NCBI GenBank assembly: GCA_001724265.1
Contig: MEDY01000029.1
Location: 58,549-122,548 of the forward strand
Length of the DNA stretch: 64,000 nucleotides
Reading direction: 5' to 3'
Source of the DNA: Rhizaria sp. SCN 62-66
Lineage: Eukaryota; Rhizaria, unplaced
A model generated the notes under the pieces. That model did not search any database, was not told the origin of the DNA, and was given only the letters and a program-made list of their open reading frames with translations. Positions 22,514 to 32,928 of this stretch are shown here, piece by piece. Each line of letters opens with the position of its first letter. Position 1 is the first letter of the stretch. Position numbers and translations under genes: made by a program.

Positions 22514-24586
22514 ATGTCGAGCAAGCCCCTCAAGGCGCGCACGGGCCTGAGCAACCCCGCCGGCCTGGACGCACCCCGCGCCGGAGCCGCGGCGTCCGCG
22601 CGCCCGAACGCGCGCAAGGCCGCGCAGAAGAAGCGCCCCGTGACGCAGGTGGAGCGCAACCTCGCGGACCTGCTGTTCGACGACGCCGCGCCCATCACCA
22701 ACCTGCTCGCCCCCATCGTCGATGCCGGCACGCCCGCCGCCGCCGCCGCCTCCGCCGCGGCCGAGGACGCCGCGGCCGCGAAGGGCCGCGGCAGCAAGAA
22801 GGCCCGCGCGGGCGACGCGGCGGGCGCGCTGGCGAGCGTGGTGCGCGAGGCCGCCTCGGAGTCGCAGTCGCAGCTTGGGCTCTTCGAGCTCTCGGGCGCC
22901 GGTGGCGACGGCGCGGGCGCGGCCGCGGCGTGGGCGGACGAGGACGACAGCGCGCACGCGGTCGACATCGCGAGCACCAACCGCACGCGCAAGCTCCGCG
23001 TCGCCGAGGATGAGACCGTCATCTCCAGCGAGGAGTTCATCAAGCGCCAGCGCAAGCAGTTCACCGCCATCAACCACGTACGTTCTGTTTCGCCCCTATT
23101 TAACAACACGCTTGAGAGTGATTATATTCATGAATTTGCATGTCGTGTTAATTCCATATGTAATCGTTGTTTTCACATGTGTTTATGTATTCTTTTTATT
23201 TAACTAACATCTTCGTCTCCATAAATCGTGCTTTATACTTGCTATTCGCTCCACGCAGGACGCCTCGTGGGCGCAGCTGCCCGCCGACGCCGCCGCTGCG
23301 GCCGCGGCCGAGGCCCCCACCGCGGCCGACGCCGAGGAGCTGGCGTCTGCCGCCGAGATCTCCCGCCGCATCCTGTCCAAGTCGGACGCGCTCACCCACA
23401 CCGGCCGCGGTCTGGGCAACGGGCCCGACGCCAGCGAGCTCGCCGCGCTGCCCCAGGTATGGACTGTCTCCGATATCGTGACGGAAAAGCATCACGACAA
23501 TAACATCTAGTCACCATTTTTGTACATTATATTTACTATTTAAATATCTCACTTTTACTAAATATTATATCATAACTCATCGTTTGTTCCTATCTCGCTA
23601 CGCAGGGCCGCCTTGAGATCTCACGCCTCCCCGACGCCAACGGCGCGGCGCCGCACAACGCCGTCTGCACCGCGGCGCGCTTCCACGGCAACGGCGAGCT
23701 ATTCCTCACTGCCGGCATGGACAAGATGGTTCGGCTCTTCCACTTGGACCACGCGCGCAACCCCTTGGTGCAGGGTGTGATGCTCGAGGACCTGCCCGTG
23801 CGCTGCGCCGACTTCCTGGGCGCGTCCGAGGTGATTGCTACGGGCCGCCGGCCGTACTTCTACTCGTACGACCTGGTCAAGGGCGCCGTGAGCAAGGTGC
23901 CCTACATCCGCGGGCGCGAGGGCCGCGAGAAGAGCCTCGAGCTCTTCCGCGTGTCCCCGGCCGGCGACCTCATCGCCGTCATGGGCGTCGACGGGTACGT
24001 CCTCCTGCTGCACGCGCGGTCCAAGCAGATGATCGGCAGCCTGCGCGCGCCGTGCCCGCTCAACGACCTGGCCTTCGGGCCCGCAGGCTCGGACCTGCTC
24101 TACACGGCCGGCAACGACGGGAGCGTCATGACGTGGGACCTCCGCACGCGCCGCTGCGTGGCGCGCCGCCAGGACGAGGGCGCCGTGCACGTGCGCTCCG
24201 TGGCGGCGTCCCCCGACGGCAGCTACCTCGCTGCGGGCTCAGACAGCGGCATCGCCAACATCTACTCGGCCGCGCTCGACGCCGGCGACGACACGGGCGC
24301 CGCCGCGCGCCCGCTCAAGGGGCTGGACAACCTCACTACGGCCATCGACCGACTCGCCTTTTCGGGCGCCGGCGAGATGATGGCCATGAGCAGCTACCGC
24401 AAGAAGGACTGTCTGCGGTTGGTGCACCTGCCCTCGCTGACGGCCTTCAACAACTGGCCCACGGACCGCACGCCGCTAAGCTACGTGCAGGACGTGTCTT
24501 TCTCGCCTAACGGCGGGCTGCTCTCGATCGCCAACGACAAGGGCAAGGTGCTGCTGTACCGCATCAACCACTATCTCCAGGTCTGA
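22514..24586 (+). CDS. UTP18: U3 snoRNP protein UTP18, WD40 repeat
   Basis: Three exons, 22514-23077, 23259-23456 and 23606-24586, give 580 residues, the usual size for UTP18 (about 560-590). The N-terminal part carries family blocks: VERNLADLLFDD near 50, AWADEDD near 140, and ISSEEFIKRQRKQF near 172, followed after the first intron by DASWAQL. Exon 3 is the WD40 propeller, with FLTAGMDKMVRLFHLD, EVIATGRRPYFYSYDL, LYTAGNDGSVMTWDLR and ending KGKVLLYRINHYLQV. UTP18 is part of the small-subunit processome in the nucleolus, needed for early 18S rRNA cleavages. Donors are gtacgt and gtatgg, and both introns fall between codons. An AG precedes the ATG by 3 bases. The stop is TGA. The protein looks complete. 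Confidence 0.93.
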
Positions 24587-24956
24587 GCATGCAGTTCGTC
24601 AGTAAATCAATCAATCAGTCAGTTACCGCTTAGTCTGGGGCTGAGAGCTTTCAGGAGCTCGCAAATGTGAATAAGTACGGATGAGGCTGTTCTATATGGT
24701 CGAATTTGTAATGCGTATTAGGGCCAGGTTTTGCATATATTAATGAATGCAGCTGTACAACTTGTAATACAAAAGATAAAAATTCCACTAAACAAAGATA
24801 TGTCACTTGTCACTCAAGCAACTTTGCCGCCTGTGATGTAAAATGAGGTGAATATAAGACTATGTAGTGTATTGGTGCGTACGCCAAAGATAAAGTATAG
24901 AACAAACTATACGTGTAAGATAAGTGCATTGTGCAGTGTAATGGTGTCAGCCTTCT
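24587..24956. other. Intergenic spacer between convergent 3' ends
   Basis: These 370 AT-rich bases lie between the stop codons of UTP18 and the B-box gene, presumably both 3' UTRs. Nothing else is visible. Confidence 0.45.
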
Positions 24957-27900
24957 TTAGAACAGCGTGTCCGTCGGGTTCGAGAAGATCAAGCAATTGT
25001 TCTTGATGCTACTGGTGTTACCGTAATGTGAACCCCTACTATAGAGCGGCGCTGCTGTTGTGGTCGCACTTGAGTGACCGCTCACATTCGCGCCAGAGCT
25101 GATGCTGCTGCTGTTGGGCCTTGATGAGGGAGCCGCAAAGACGACCGGCGCAGCCCGCTGCAGCGCCGTCCGCAGCCAAAACGCGTCGTTACTCTGCGCA
25201 CTCGCCGCACCATTAATCGCACTGCTCTGCGCGGTGCTCGCGCTCGCACCGGTGGTGGTATCGGCGCTTGCGCTCCTGTGTGCAGGGTAGATGGGGCCAG
25301 AGCGCGACATGGGGGCGGTGGCGCCTTCGCGCGCAGCGGTGACGGCGGCCGCTTGCGCCCACTCGCCGGCACGCCACTGCGCAGTCGTGCCGGCGTAGTG
25401 CGCACTCATTGCGCCACCGCGGCCCTGTGCACTGCTGTTGCTGCTGCTTTCGTGACTAGTCGAGCCGGGGTACTTGGCGCCGGCGCCGTTGATCTGCGCG
25501 CAGACGGTGGGACGGAGCGCCGCGGCCGACGCGGGCGTGAAGGCGTTGTGCGCGACGTACCCGGGCGCGGCAGCGCTTACGCTCGCGCTCACGGGCGCAT
25601 GCGGCTTGATATGGCTCAAAGCCTGGCTCTGGCCGTGGCTGTGACCCAGACGGCGACTCTGCGCAGGAGCGTGACTGTGCGAATGTGACTGCGCGTTTGA
25701 CTGCGAAACCTTGTTGGGGGCTGATGCGACAGCGCCAGGAGCAGCAGCGAGAGCAGCAGCGCTCGGCACTGCGGCAACGGGGCCGGCGCGCGGGGGCCAC
25801 GGGCCGGTGTAAGCGCCGCCGGTGTGAGCGCCGCTGCTCGTGCTTGCATCTACGACGTGCGCACAAGTGCTCACCGATGCACCAGAGTGACTGTGCGCCG
25901 CTTTGGGGGCAGCCGCAAAGGCTCCTGTACTCGGGATGGCGTTCTGTGGCTGCTGTTGACTCTGCTGCTGGTTACGCTGGTGCTGCTGATGCTGCTGTTG
26001 CAGCTGCATGTGAAGATGCTGGTGCTGCTGCTTGCACTCAGGCCCCACGCACAAGACACGCAGGAGCGCGGTCGGGATGCCAGCGTCGGTGACGGACTTA
26101 TCGTCGACGCTCACAGTGCCGCTCGGATGACCAGAAGCCGCGGATCCAGCGTTCGCATGCGCGGGCGCGTGAGTGTGCACGTTGGATGCGTTACTCGTGC
26201 CCGCAACGTGCTGCTTGCTCTGCTTCTCAATATTGCGCAAGTGCGTCAACGCAGCACGCACAGCGCGCGCCTCGGCGTCCGCCGTTGCACTCGCCGCAGC
26301 GCACGCGTGACAGCCGCACTGGGGGGCGTGGGCGGCGCTCTGCGCGGCGTGACCGTGAGCGGCATCGTGCGCAGAGACACTGTGTGCGTGACTGCCGTTG
26401 ATGGGGCTCGCAGCGATATCGTGAGATCGGCTGTGGACGCGGCGGTGCCGACCGTCGCCGTGATGCTGACTGGCGCTACGGTAACCATGACTGCGGCTGT
26501 CACGGCGACTGTGACGGCGGCTGCGGCTCGATTCACAGAAGCACTCGCCCTCGCAACACCCACAGTCAATAACATACGCAGCCTCAGCCGGACTGTTATC
26601 ATGCACAGTACCGAAGCTCATCGCGTTGTGATGACTGATGCTGCGGTAGTTGCCATTGTTCGTGGTCGATACCAGAGACATCAGCTCGCGCACCAGCGCA
26701 GCCGCGCTCGCCTCCGTGCTTTCATCCTGCCTAGCGCGCGCAGCGGCGGTAGCAGCATCGCTCGATGCAGCAGCAGCGTTCGCCGCCGCCGCCGCCCCCG
26801 CAGCCGCAGCCGCAGACGCGGCGGTGCTGCGCGCGCGCGTCAGCCTCCCCGCCGCAGCGGCCGCGGCCACGGTCGCTCGCACGGCGCCGCTAACAGCCTC
26901 GCCGGGTCCCGCCGCAGCCGCCGCCAGCAGCGCCGCGGCCGCGCGCGCGCACACGAGCAGTGCCGCGTCGCAATGCGCGGTGAGGTGCGCCGAGACCGAG
27001 GCGTAGCTCGAGAGGCAGCGGAGCGCGCTGCGGTGACCGCGGGCGCGGGCGGCGCGCGCGGCCGCGGCGGCCACGGCGGCGACCGCTTTCGAGCTCACAC
27101 ACACGGGCTTCAGAGCGCTGCCTGCGCCGCCACTGGCGCTGCCGCCGCCGTGTGCGGCTGCGGCCAGCGGAGCGAGGCCGCTGTAATGTGGCGATATGGG
27201 CAGACGCAGCGCGGCGAGACCGGCGCGCGCGGCGGCAACCGGGGCGGCGCCCGCGGCGGCGGCGTTGGCGGCAGCCAGCAGCGCGCGCGCGTGGCGCAGC
27301 GCGGAGGGGCAGCAGACGTCGGCGTAGACCGCGGCGGCGCCGTGCGCGGTGGAGGCGGCCGCGGCGGCGGTGCAAAGGGCGCTGAAGTCCGGGCCGGGAA
27401 TGGCGCCAGCGACCCACCGCGGGCCAGTAGCGTCGCCGTGACTCAGACTGGCGTTGCTGTCATGGCGGTGCGAGAGGTGATGCGGGCTGCTGTTGACTGC
27501 GTACGTGCCGCCGGCAAGGCTGTTAGCTGAGCTATGAGCGTTACCACTGCTGTTGCTGGGCTGGATTAGCAAGCGCACGCTGCCGCGGTCACTCACGACG
27601 GCCGTGTTGCTGAAAGCCGCCGCCTCGGCCTCGGCCTCCGCCTCCGCCTCGGCGAGACCGTGTGCAACGGCGCCGGCGACCCGGCCGGTCTCCTCGGACA
27701 GCGCGGCCATCGCATCGACGACACCGCTGGCGCCGGCAGTCTGAGCATCAGCGCCAGCGCCTTTGCCGAAACTCGCAGCAAAGAGCAAAGGAGCGCCCCA
27801 TGCCGCAGCGGCCTCGGAAACCGCGGTGGCGACGGCAGCCTCGGCCGACGCCGCCGCGGCGACTGCGTTGGCCGCCGCAGCCGCAAAGGCCCGCACGCCG

Positions 27901-29891
27901 CTGGCGACGCCCGTGGCAGCGCTGGCGGCCGCGTCCGCAGCGGCTGCGGTCTCGGCAGCGGCCGCAGCCACAGCAGCCGCAGCAGCTGCAGCAGCGGCGT
28001 TGTGGTCAGCGCTGATATAGGTCGGCTGCGCGCTGCTGCGAGCGGCAGCAGCGGCGGCCTTGGCGGCGCCGCTGGCGGCGGCCGCTACTGCGGGCCGCGA
28101 GAGCAGCTCGCGCGCCAGCAGCGCCAGCCAGCGCGCCAGCAGCAACGCGCGCAGCACACGCGCGCGCGCCGCCACGGCCAGCGCCGCGGCGCGCGCGATC
28201 GCGAGCGCGTCCAGCGGGAACACTGAGTGGCCGCCAGAGCCGGTGCCGTCACTGCCGCTGCCTGCGCTGTGTGCACCGCTGTTCGCGCTGGCGCTGGCGC
28301 TGGCGCTGTGGAGGTTCGATGAGAGGCAGAGCGCACAGGCCGCGGCCTCGCACGGCACACACCACGCCTGCAGGAGCCGGCCCGGGTGCAGTGCGCAGTA
28401 CACCACGTCGGCGCCCGCACCGCCAAGCGCGCCGCCGCCGCTGGTGCTGCTGTTGTTGTTGTTGTTGCTGTTGTCGGTGGGCGTGAGGGAGAGAGACAGC
28501 GCCAGCGCCGAGGGCGGCGGCGCGGCTGCGGTCGCGGCCACGGCGGCGGCGGCCAGCGCGGCGGCCGCGGGCGGCGGCGGGGCCGCGGTGGCCGCGGAGG
28601 CGTTGGACACCGTCGCAGTCGCCGCGAGATCGCCGACGAGAGAGGACACCAGAGAGCTCTTCGCTGCGTGGCAACCGAGACCTTGACTCGCGTTGTGGCC
28701 GCAGTTTGCGCTCGCGCCGGAGGCAAACGCAGCGCGGACCGCAGTCGTCGTCGCAGCAGCGTCCGCGGCCGCCGTCTGCGACAGCATAGCCGCGACCAGC
28801 AGCGGCGCAGGCTCACTCTGCTCGCCGTCGCCGTCGCCGTCGCCGCAGCCGCCGCAGCCGCCCCGGCAGCGGCCGTGGCCGTGGCCGTGCCCGCCCGCGG
28901 CCGAAAACGCGGCGGGCGCAAGCGCCGAGAGCGGCAGCAGCGCAGGGGCGACGCGCTCGCGGCCGTGCGCGCTGGCGACAGCGTTGGCGTACAGCGCGGT
29001 CGCCGCCGCCTGCGCCGCTGCTGCCGCGGTCGCGGGGTCCGGGTACTGCTGCTGCTGCTGCTGCAGCTGCTGTTGCTGGAGGGCGGAAAACTGCGGCAGC
29101 GGGTGCACGGCGTCGTCGCAGACGGAGCAGAGGCGCAGCAGGCAGCGCGCGCAGAACCACGCGGCGGGGCGCGCGGCGCAGCGGCCGCAGAAGAGCGACG
29201 CGTCCGCGCCCGCAGGCAGGGGCGCGAACGGTGCGGCGGCGGGGTCGGCTGAGGGCGCGGGTGGGGGCGGCGGCGGGGCAAACGCCGCGGGGGCCGGGGC
29301 GGGGCGCGGGAGGGATGAGGCGTCGCTGCTGCTGTCGCTGTCGCTGTCGCTGTCTGATGAGGAGGAGGAGGACGCTGGCGAGAGGGAGGAGCCCGTCAAA
29401 GAGTAAGACAGGGACGAGAACGAAGATGATAGCGAGCCGTTCGTGTGTGGGGAGCGGGAAAACGCGCTGCGGCGACTCGCGGGCGTCACTACGGCGGCGA
29501 CGGAGGCGGCCTTGCTGCTGCCCGCTGGGAGGACGGAGCTGCTGACAACTGGGGTCGCAGCATTCGCTGGGTCAATCGCGCCCGTACCGACGACAACAGG
29601 GGGCGCAGCGGCAACAGTCGGAGTAGCGAGGGAGTCGCGAGACATGTCAACTACGGCAGGACCGGTCAGCGTTGAAGACATCGCCGAGGCAGGGACCGTT
29701 GCGGCAGAGGCAGGTGCAGAAGCAGAAGCAGCGGAGGCGGGGACAGCAAGCGACGACGATGCGTGACCGAGAGCAGCACCGGTAGACAACACAAGAGGGG
29801 GGACCGCTGGATTAGCGGGGTTCACAGCGGCTGGTGCCGTCCCAGTCGGAGCAGGTGCGGTCTGGGCAGCCGGCGGCGACAATAAAGGCAT
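24957..29891 (-). CDS. Large B-box zinc-finger protein
   Basis: A single exon from ATG 29891 to TAA 24957 encodes 1644 residues. The first B-box lies near residues 225-265 (SLFCGRCAARPAAWFCARC, then LCSVCDDAVHPLPQF). The second is near 500-540 (YCALHPGRLLQAWCVPCEAA, then CALCLSSNLH). This tandem arrangement recalls TRIM proteins, but no RING finger precedes it and no known C-terminal TRIM domain follows. The middle is a very long Ala-rich region that could be helical. The C-terminal third is His/Ser/Gln-rich, with extra Cys clusters (CGCCEGECFC and QCGCHAC). The frame is open upstream to 30017, but that stretch is AT-rich and reads as UTR, so I begin at 29891. B-boxes bind zinc and mediate protein contacts; a more precise role cannot be given. 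Confidence 0.75.
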   Translation of the reverse strand: MPLLSPPAAQTAPAPTGTAPAAVNPANPAVPPLVLSTGAALGHASSSLAVPASAASASAPASAATVPASAMSSTLTGPAVVDMSRDSLATPTVAAAPPVVVGTGAIDPANAATPVVSSSVLPAGSSKAASVAAVVTPASRRSAFSRSPHTNGSLSSSFSSLSYSLTGSSLSPASSSSSSDSDSDSDSSSDASSLPRPAPAPAAFAPPPPPPAPSADPAAAPFAPLPAGADASLFCGRCAARPAAWFCARCLLRLCSVCDDAVHPLPQFSALQQQQLQQQQQQYPDPATAAAAAQAAATALYANAVASAHGRERVAPALLPLSALAPAAFSAAGGHGHGHGRCRGGCGGCGDGDGDGEQSEPAPLLVAAMLSQTAAADAAATTTAVRAAFASGASANCGHNASQGLGCHAAKSSLVSSLVGDLAATATVSNASAATAAPPPPAAAALAAAAVAATAAAPPPSALALSLSLTPTDNSNNNNNSSTSGGGALGGAGADVVYCALHPGRLLQAWCVPCEAAACALCLSSNLHSASASASANSGAHSAGSGSDGTGSGGHSVFPLDALAIARAAALAVAARARVLRALLLARWLALLARELLSRPAVAAAASGAAKAAAAAARSSAQPTYISADHNAAAAAAAAAVAAAAAETAAAADAAASAATGVASGVRAFAAAAANAVAAAASAEAAVATAVSEAAAAWGAPLLFAASFGKGAGADAQTAGASGVVDAMAALSEETGRVAGAVAHGLAEAEAEAEAEAAAFSNTAVVSDRGSVRLLIQPSNSSGNAHSSANSLAGGTYAVNSSPHHLSHRHDSNASLSHGDATGPRWVAGAIPGPDFSALCTAAAAASTAHGAAAVYADVCCPSALRHARALLAAANAAAAGAAPVAAARAGLAALRLPISPHYSGLAPLAAAAHGGGSASGGAGSALKPVCVSSKAVAAVAAAAARAARARGHRSALRCLSSYASVSAHLTAHCDAALLVCARAAAALLAAAAAGPGEAVSGAVRATVAAAAAAGRLTRARSTAASAAAAAGAAAAANAAAASSDAATAAARARQDESTEASAAALVRELMSLVSTTNNGNYRSISHHNAMSFGTVHDNSPAEAAYVIDCGCCEGECFCESSRSRRHSRRDSRSHGYRSASQHHGDGRHRRVHSRSHDIAASPINGSHAHSVSAHDAAHGHAAQSAAHAPQCGCHACAAASATADAEARAVRAALTHLRNIEKQSKQHVAGTSNASNVHTHAPAHANAGSAASGHPSGTVSVDDKSVTDAGIPTALLRVLCVGPECKQQHQHLHMQLQQQHQQHQRNQQQSQQQPQNAIPSTGAFAAAPKAAHSHSGASVSTCAHVVDASTSSGAHTGGAYTGPWPPRAGPVAAVPSAAALAAAPGAVASAPNKVSQSNAQSHSHSHAPAQSRRLGHSHGQSQALSHIKPHAPVSASVSAAAPGYVAHNAFTPASAAALRPTVCAQINGAGAKYPGSTSHESSSNSSAQGRGGAMSAHYAGTTAQWRAGEWAQAAAVTAAREGATAPMSRSGPIYPAHRSASADTTTGASASTAQSSAINGAASAQSNDAFWLRTALQRAAPVVFAAPSSRPNSSSISSGANVSGHSSATTTAAPLYSRGSHYGNTSSIKNNCLIFSNPTDTLF

Positions 29892-30265
29892 GGTGTAGGG
29901 CGAAACTAGACGACAAGATCTAGCCTCCCTTTTGCCTACGTCTGTCAGTGAAGAGAAAGTGTTACAGAAATAAAAATCAAATATAATTCCAAAATGTAAT
30001 GTTTGTCTTCGGTGCACATTGTAACATTTTTAAACCACGGATACACACATCATGGTTCAAGTGTTTTTAAAGTTATCGAGTCTTGACCTTTTGCTGAAAC
30101 AGTTTTCTATTTCTTCTCCTTGTGAGGTCCAAGTAGCCGTCATTATGTTGAGTATATCTCAACACGACGATCGTCAATAAGAATTAAAGTGTGTCTTGAG
30201 GGTTTTTTAGTATTGATTTATGTCATGTGTTTCTATTTTCTCTTCTGTCGTTGTTATATAGACAC
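29892..30265. other. Divergent intergenic region
   Basis: This region of 374 bases separates the starts of the B-box gene (minus) and the RPR2/SNM1-like gene (plus), so it should carry both promoters. A TATATAG sequence just before the plus-strand start could be a 5'-UTR splice acceptor. No gene is seen. Confidence 0.4.
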
Positions 30266-32450
30266 ATGTACCCATCTGCGGCTCAGCCTCCGGCGCGCAG
30301 GGTGTTCCCCATGGTCACCACTTCCTCTTCCTCCAAGCCCGGCGCCGAGGGCCCCAGCTCTCTGGACTCGTCCCGCGAGACTGTGTCTCGCATGGATTAC
30401 TTGCTCACGGCGGCGTACACGCTGCTCACGCGGTCCCCGCAGCTGTCGCGGCACCTGGTGGCGCACCTGCGCGACCTCGCCGCGCGCGACTGCGTCCCGC
30501 TCGGCGAGAGCGCCGCCACCGCCTTCTGCCGCTGCTGCGGCACGCTCTTTGTGCCGGGCGTCACGCTCTGCGTGCGCTCGCAGTCGCTACGCAAGACGCA
30601 GCCGCCGCGCGCGCCAAAGCCCAAGGACGCGGGCGCCGCGACTGCGCCTGCGCCTGGCGGCAGCGGTGCAACTCCTTCTGCTACGAATGTAGCAGCGACG
30701 ACTGCTGCGAATCCTGCGGCTGCCGCTACTGTTGCTGCCGCTGTCCCTATTGATAAGCCCGCTGCTGCTGTTACTGCGCCGACGAGCTCTGGCTTAAGCA
30801 CGAGCAGCATCTTCGGCAACAGCAACGCAACATCAAAGCAAGGCGCCAAGAGCAGTAGCGGCCTCAGTAGCGGCCTCGGTGCCTCTATCTTCGGCTCTCC
30901 GAAGCCCGCCGCGGCCCTGGCGCCGTCTCTCGCGCCGCTGGCCAGCTTTAAGGCCAGTGCCAAGGCTGAGCGCAAGCAAACTGCGGCCGCGGCGGCGGGC
31001 GGCTCTGGTTTCGGCCTGGGGCTGGGACTGGGAGCGGGCTCGGGGTTCAATCTGGGCGGCTTCGGCGGGCCGTCGATCTTTGACGCAAACAATAACAGCA
31101 ACAATGCTAAGCAAAAGCAGCAACAACAACAAAAGCAGAACAGCAACAGCAACACCAGCGTGAGCACCAGCGCCGGTGAGGCCAAGACGCCGTCTGACTC
31201 GGCAGCAGCCAGCTCGAGCGCTCCGCCCGCGGCCGCAGCTGGCGACGCCGCAGGCGCAAGCTCTAACGCCAACGCTAGCGCAACGGCGGCCGCAGCTGAG
31301 ACTGCGACTGCTAGTGCGACTGCAACTGTTAGTGCGAGCGACGCGGCGGTGCAGCGCGCGCGCCGGCAGGCGTCCCGCCGACGCGACGCCGCGCGCCGCC
31401 GCGCCGCCTTCGTGTGGTCTGGGCTCTTCCTGCACTGCCGCGTCTGCGCGCACGCCACGCCCGCGCACGCGCACGCGCAGCTCCTCGCCGTTACCGCCGC
31501 CGCCGCCGCCGCAACGGCAGCTGCCGCACAGCCGTCAGCCGCAGCCTCCACTACAGCAACGACCACGACCGCGCCGGCTACTAATGCGGGGAAGGGCGCG
31601 GGGCTGACGATGGCGGAGCGCGCGGCGAGCGCGGCGGCGGCGGCCAAGGCGCAGGCGGCGCTGGCCTCGCCGGCCGCGCAGCTGTCGCTCGCGGCGGCCG
31701 CGTCCAAGTGGCACTCGCTCCGGCTCGGCGCGCCGAGGTATGTCGATCTGCAACAGTGTTATCAGCGATAACCTGTGCGATGTGTAATTGAATCGATATT
31801 TGCTTTACATTCTTGATGTCGCAATTTCATGCGGAATCATATTTTCGATTTGTGGCCATCTTATACTCATATCTATCATTCTGTTTCTGTTTTCGCGCTT
31901 GCTCGCTGCTCAGGGCCGTGTTCGACGGACACGAGGACAAGTTCCGCGCCAGTGCCGGCGCGATCGCAGTGCGCACGGGCGTTGCCACCAAGACAGCGAC
32001 GGGGCAAATCAAGCGCCCCGCCTCGGAATCAGACTCCTCCGCGAGCTCTAATGCCAGTGCCAGTGCCAGTCCGACTGGCAGTGGCGCTGGCGCTGGCGCT
32101 GCCGGGGCTTTGGGCAGCAACCTCAAGGTGGGCCCCCGCCCCTCGCACCGCCGCATTGCCCGCACTCGCGTTTACAGCGCGAGCGCAGGCTTCAGTGAGG
32201 GCGACGCGGTGCTGCTCGCGGACGCTGCGAAGCTCGTGCTGGCCAGGATTGCGGCGGCTAAGAGTGACAGCGCCGACGCCAAGGCGACTGCGAGGGCCGA
32301 GAGCGCGGCCGCTGCGCGCGCGGCGCGGGCGCAAGCGGCCGTCGGCGTGGAGGCTGATGCTGTGGAGGCCGGGCCTCAAACGCAGTATAGCGACGATGGT
32401 TATAACAACAATGTGAGCAATGCTGCTCCGTACTCTCATGGGCACGCATG

Positions 32451-32482
<32 letters not shown>

Positions 32483-32661
32483 TTGGTCAAGCTGGCGGGA
32501 GTCACAACAAGAACAACAACAACGTTGCTGCTCCCAACGCCTCTGCTGCAGACTCCGCGGCCGCCGCGGCCCCCGCGAAGAAGCCCGCTCCGGCAAAGTA
32601 CAACAAGGAGGACGCCAAGAGGCAGGCGCTGCTCAAGATGCGTGCGATGACTCAATGGTGA
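30266..32661 (+). CDS. RPR2/SNM1/Rpp21-like RNase P/MRP protein subunit
   Basis: Exons 30266-31737 and 31914-32661 (intron 176 bases, splitting an Arg codon) give 739 residues. Residues about 46-95 match the RPR2 family: YLLTAAYTLLTRSPQLSRHL, then RDLAARDCVPLG, then FCRCCGTLFVPGVTLCVR. The second half of the zinc ribbon (LHCRVCAHATP) appears only near residue 390. About 290 low-complexity residues (Ala, Gly, Gln, Asn) therefore sit between the two CX2C pairs. Family members are small subunits (about 150-200 residues) of RNase P or RNase MRP, which process tRNA 5' ends and pre-rRNA in the nucleus. RPR2, SNM1 and Rpp21 cannot be separated by eye. The start could instead be ATG 30311. The C-terminal tail is Ala/Gln-rich and ends with a short basic block. 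The stop is TGA. Confidence 0.75.
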
Positions 32662-32928
32662 ATGCCTATGAACCACGTTATAATGTTATTTATCCGCCAA
32701 AACACGATAGATCTTATCGACTGCAGTTGCAACACAATTTGTACTGTTTACATTAGTCCATGAATTGCTGAATTGACATAATACAGAATTGTATTTTCGA
32801 TCACTCAATTGTACCAAGATCATATCTCATACGAAAATACATTTGGGACCGTGAATCTACATCCCATTCTTAAAAGCCACAGTCGCAATGTAAGTTGCAG
32901 TTAAGTGTCACGATATTTACTGCTTACT

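Noticed and set aside
25824-27530. 568-codon plus-strand frame opposite the B-box gene
   Set aside because: Its composition follows from the complementary Ala/His codons and it has no motif or plausible start context.
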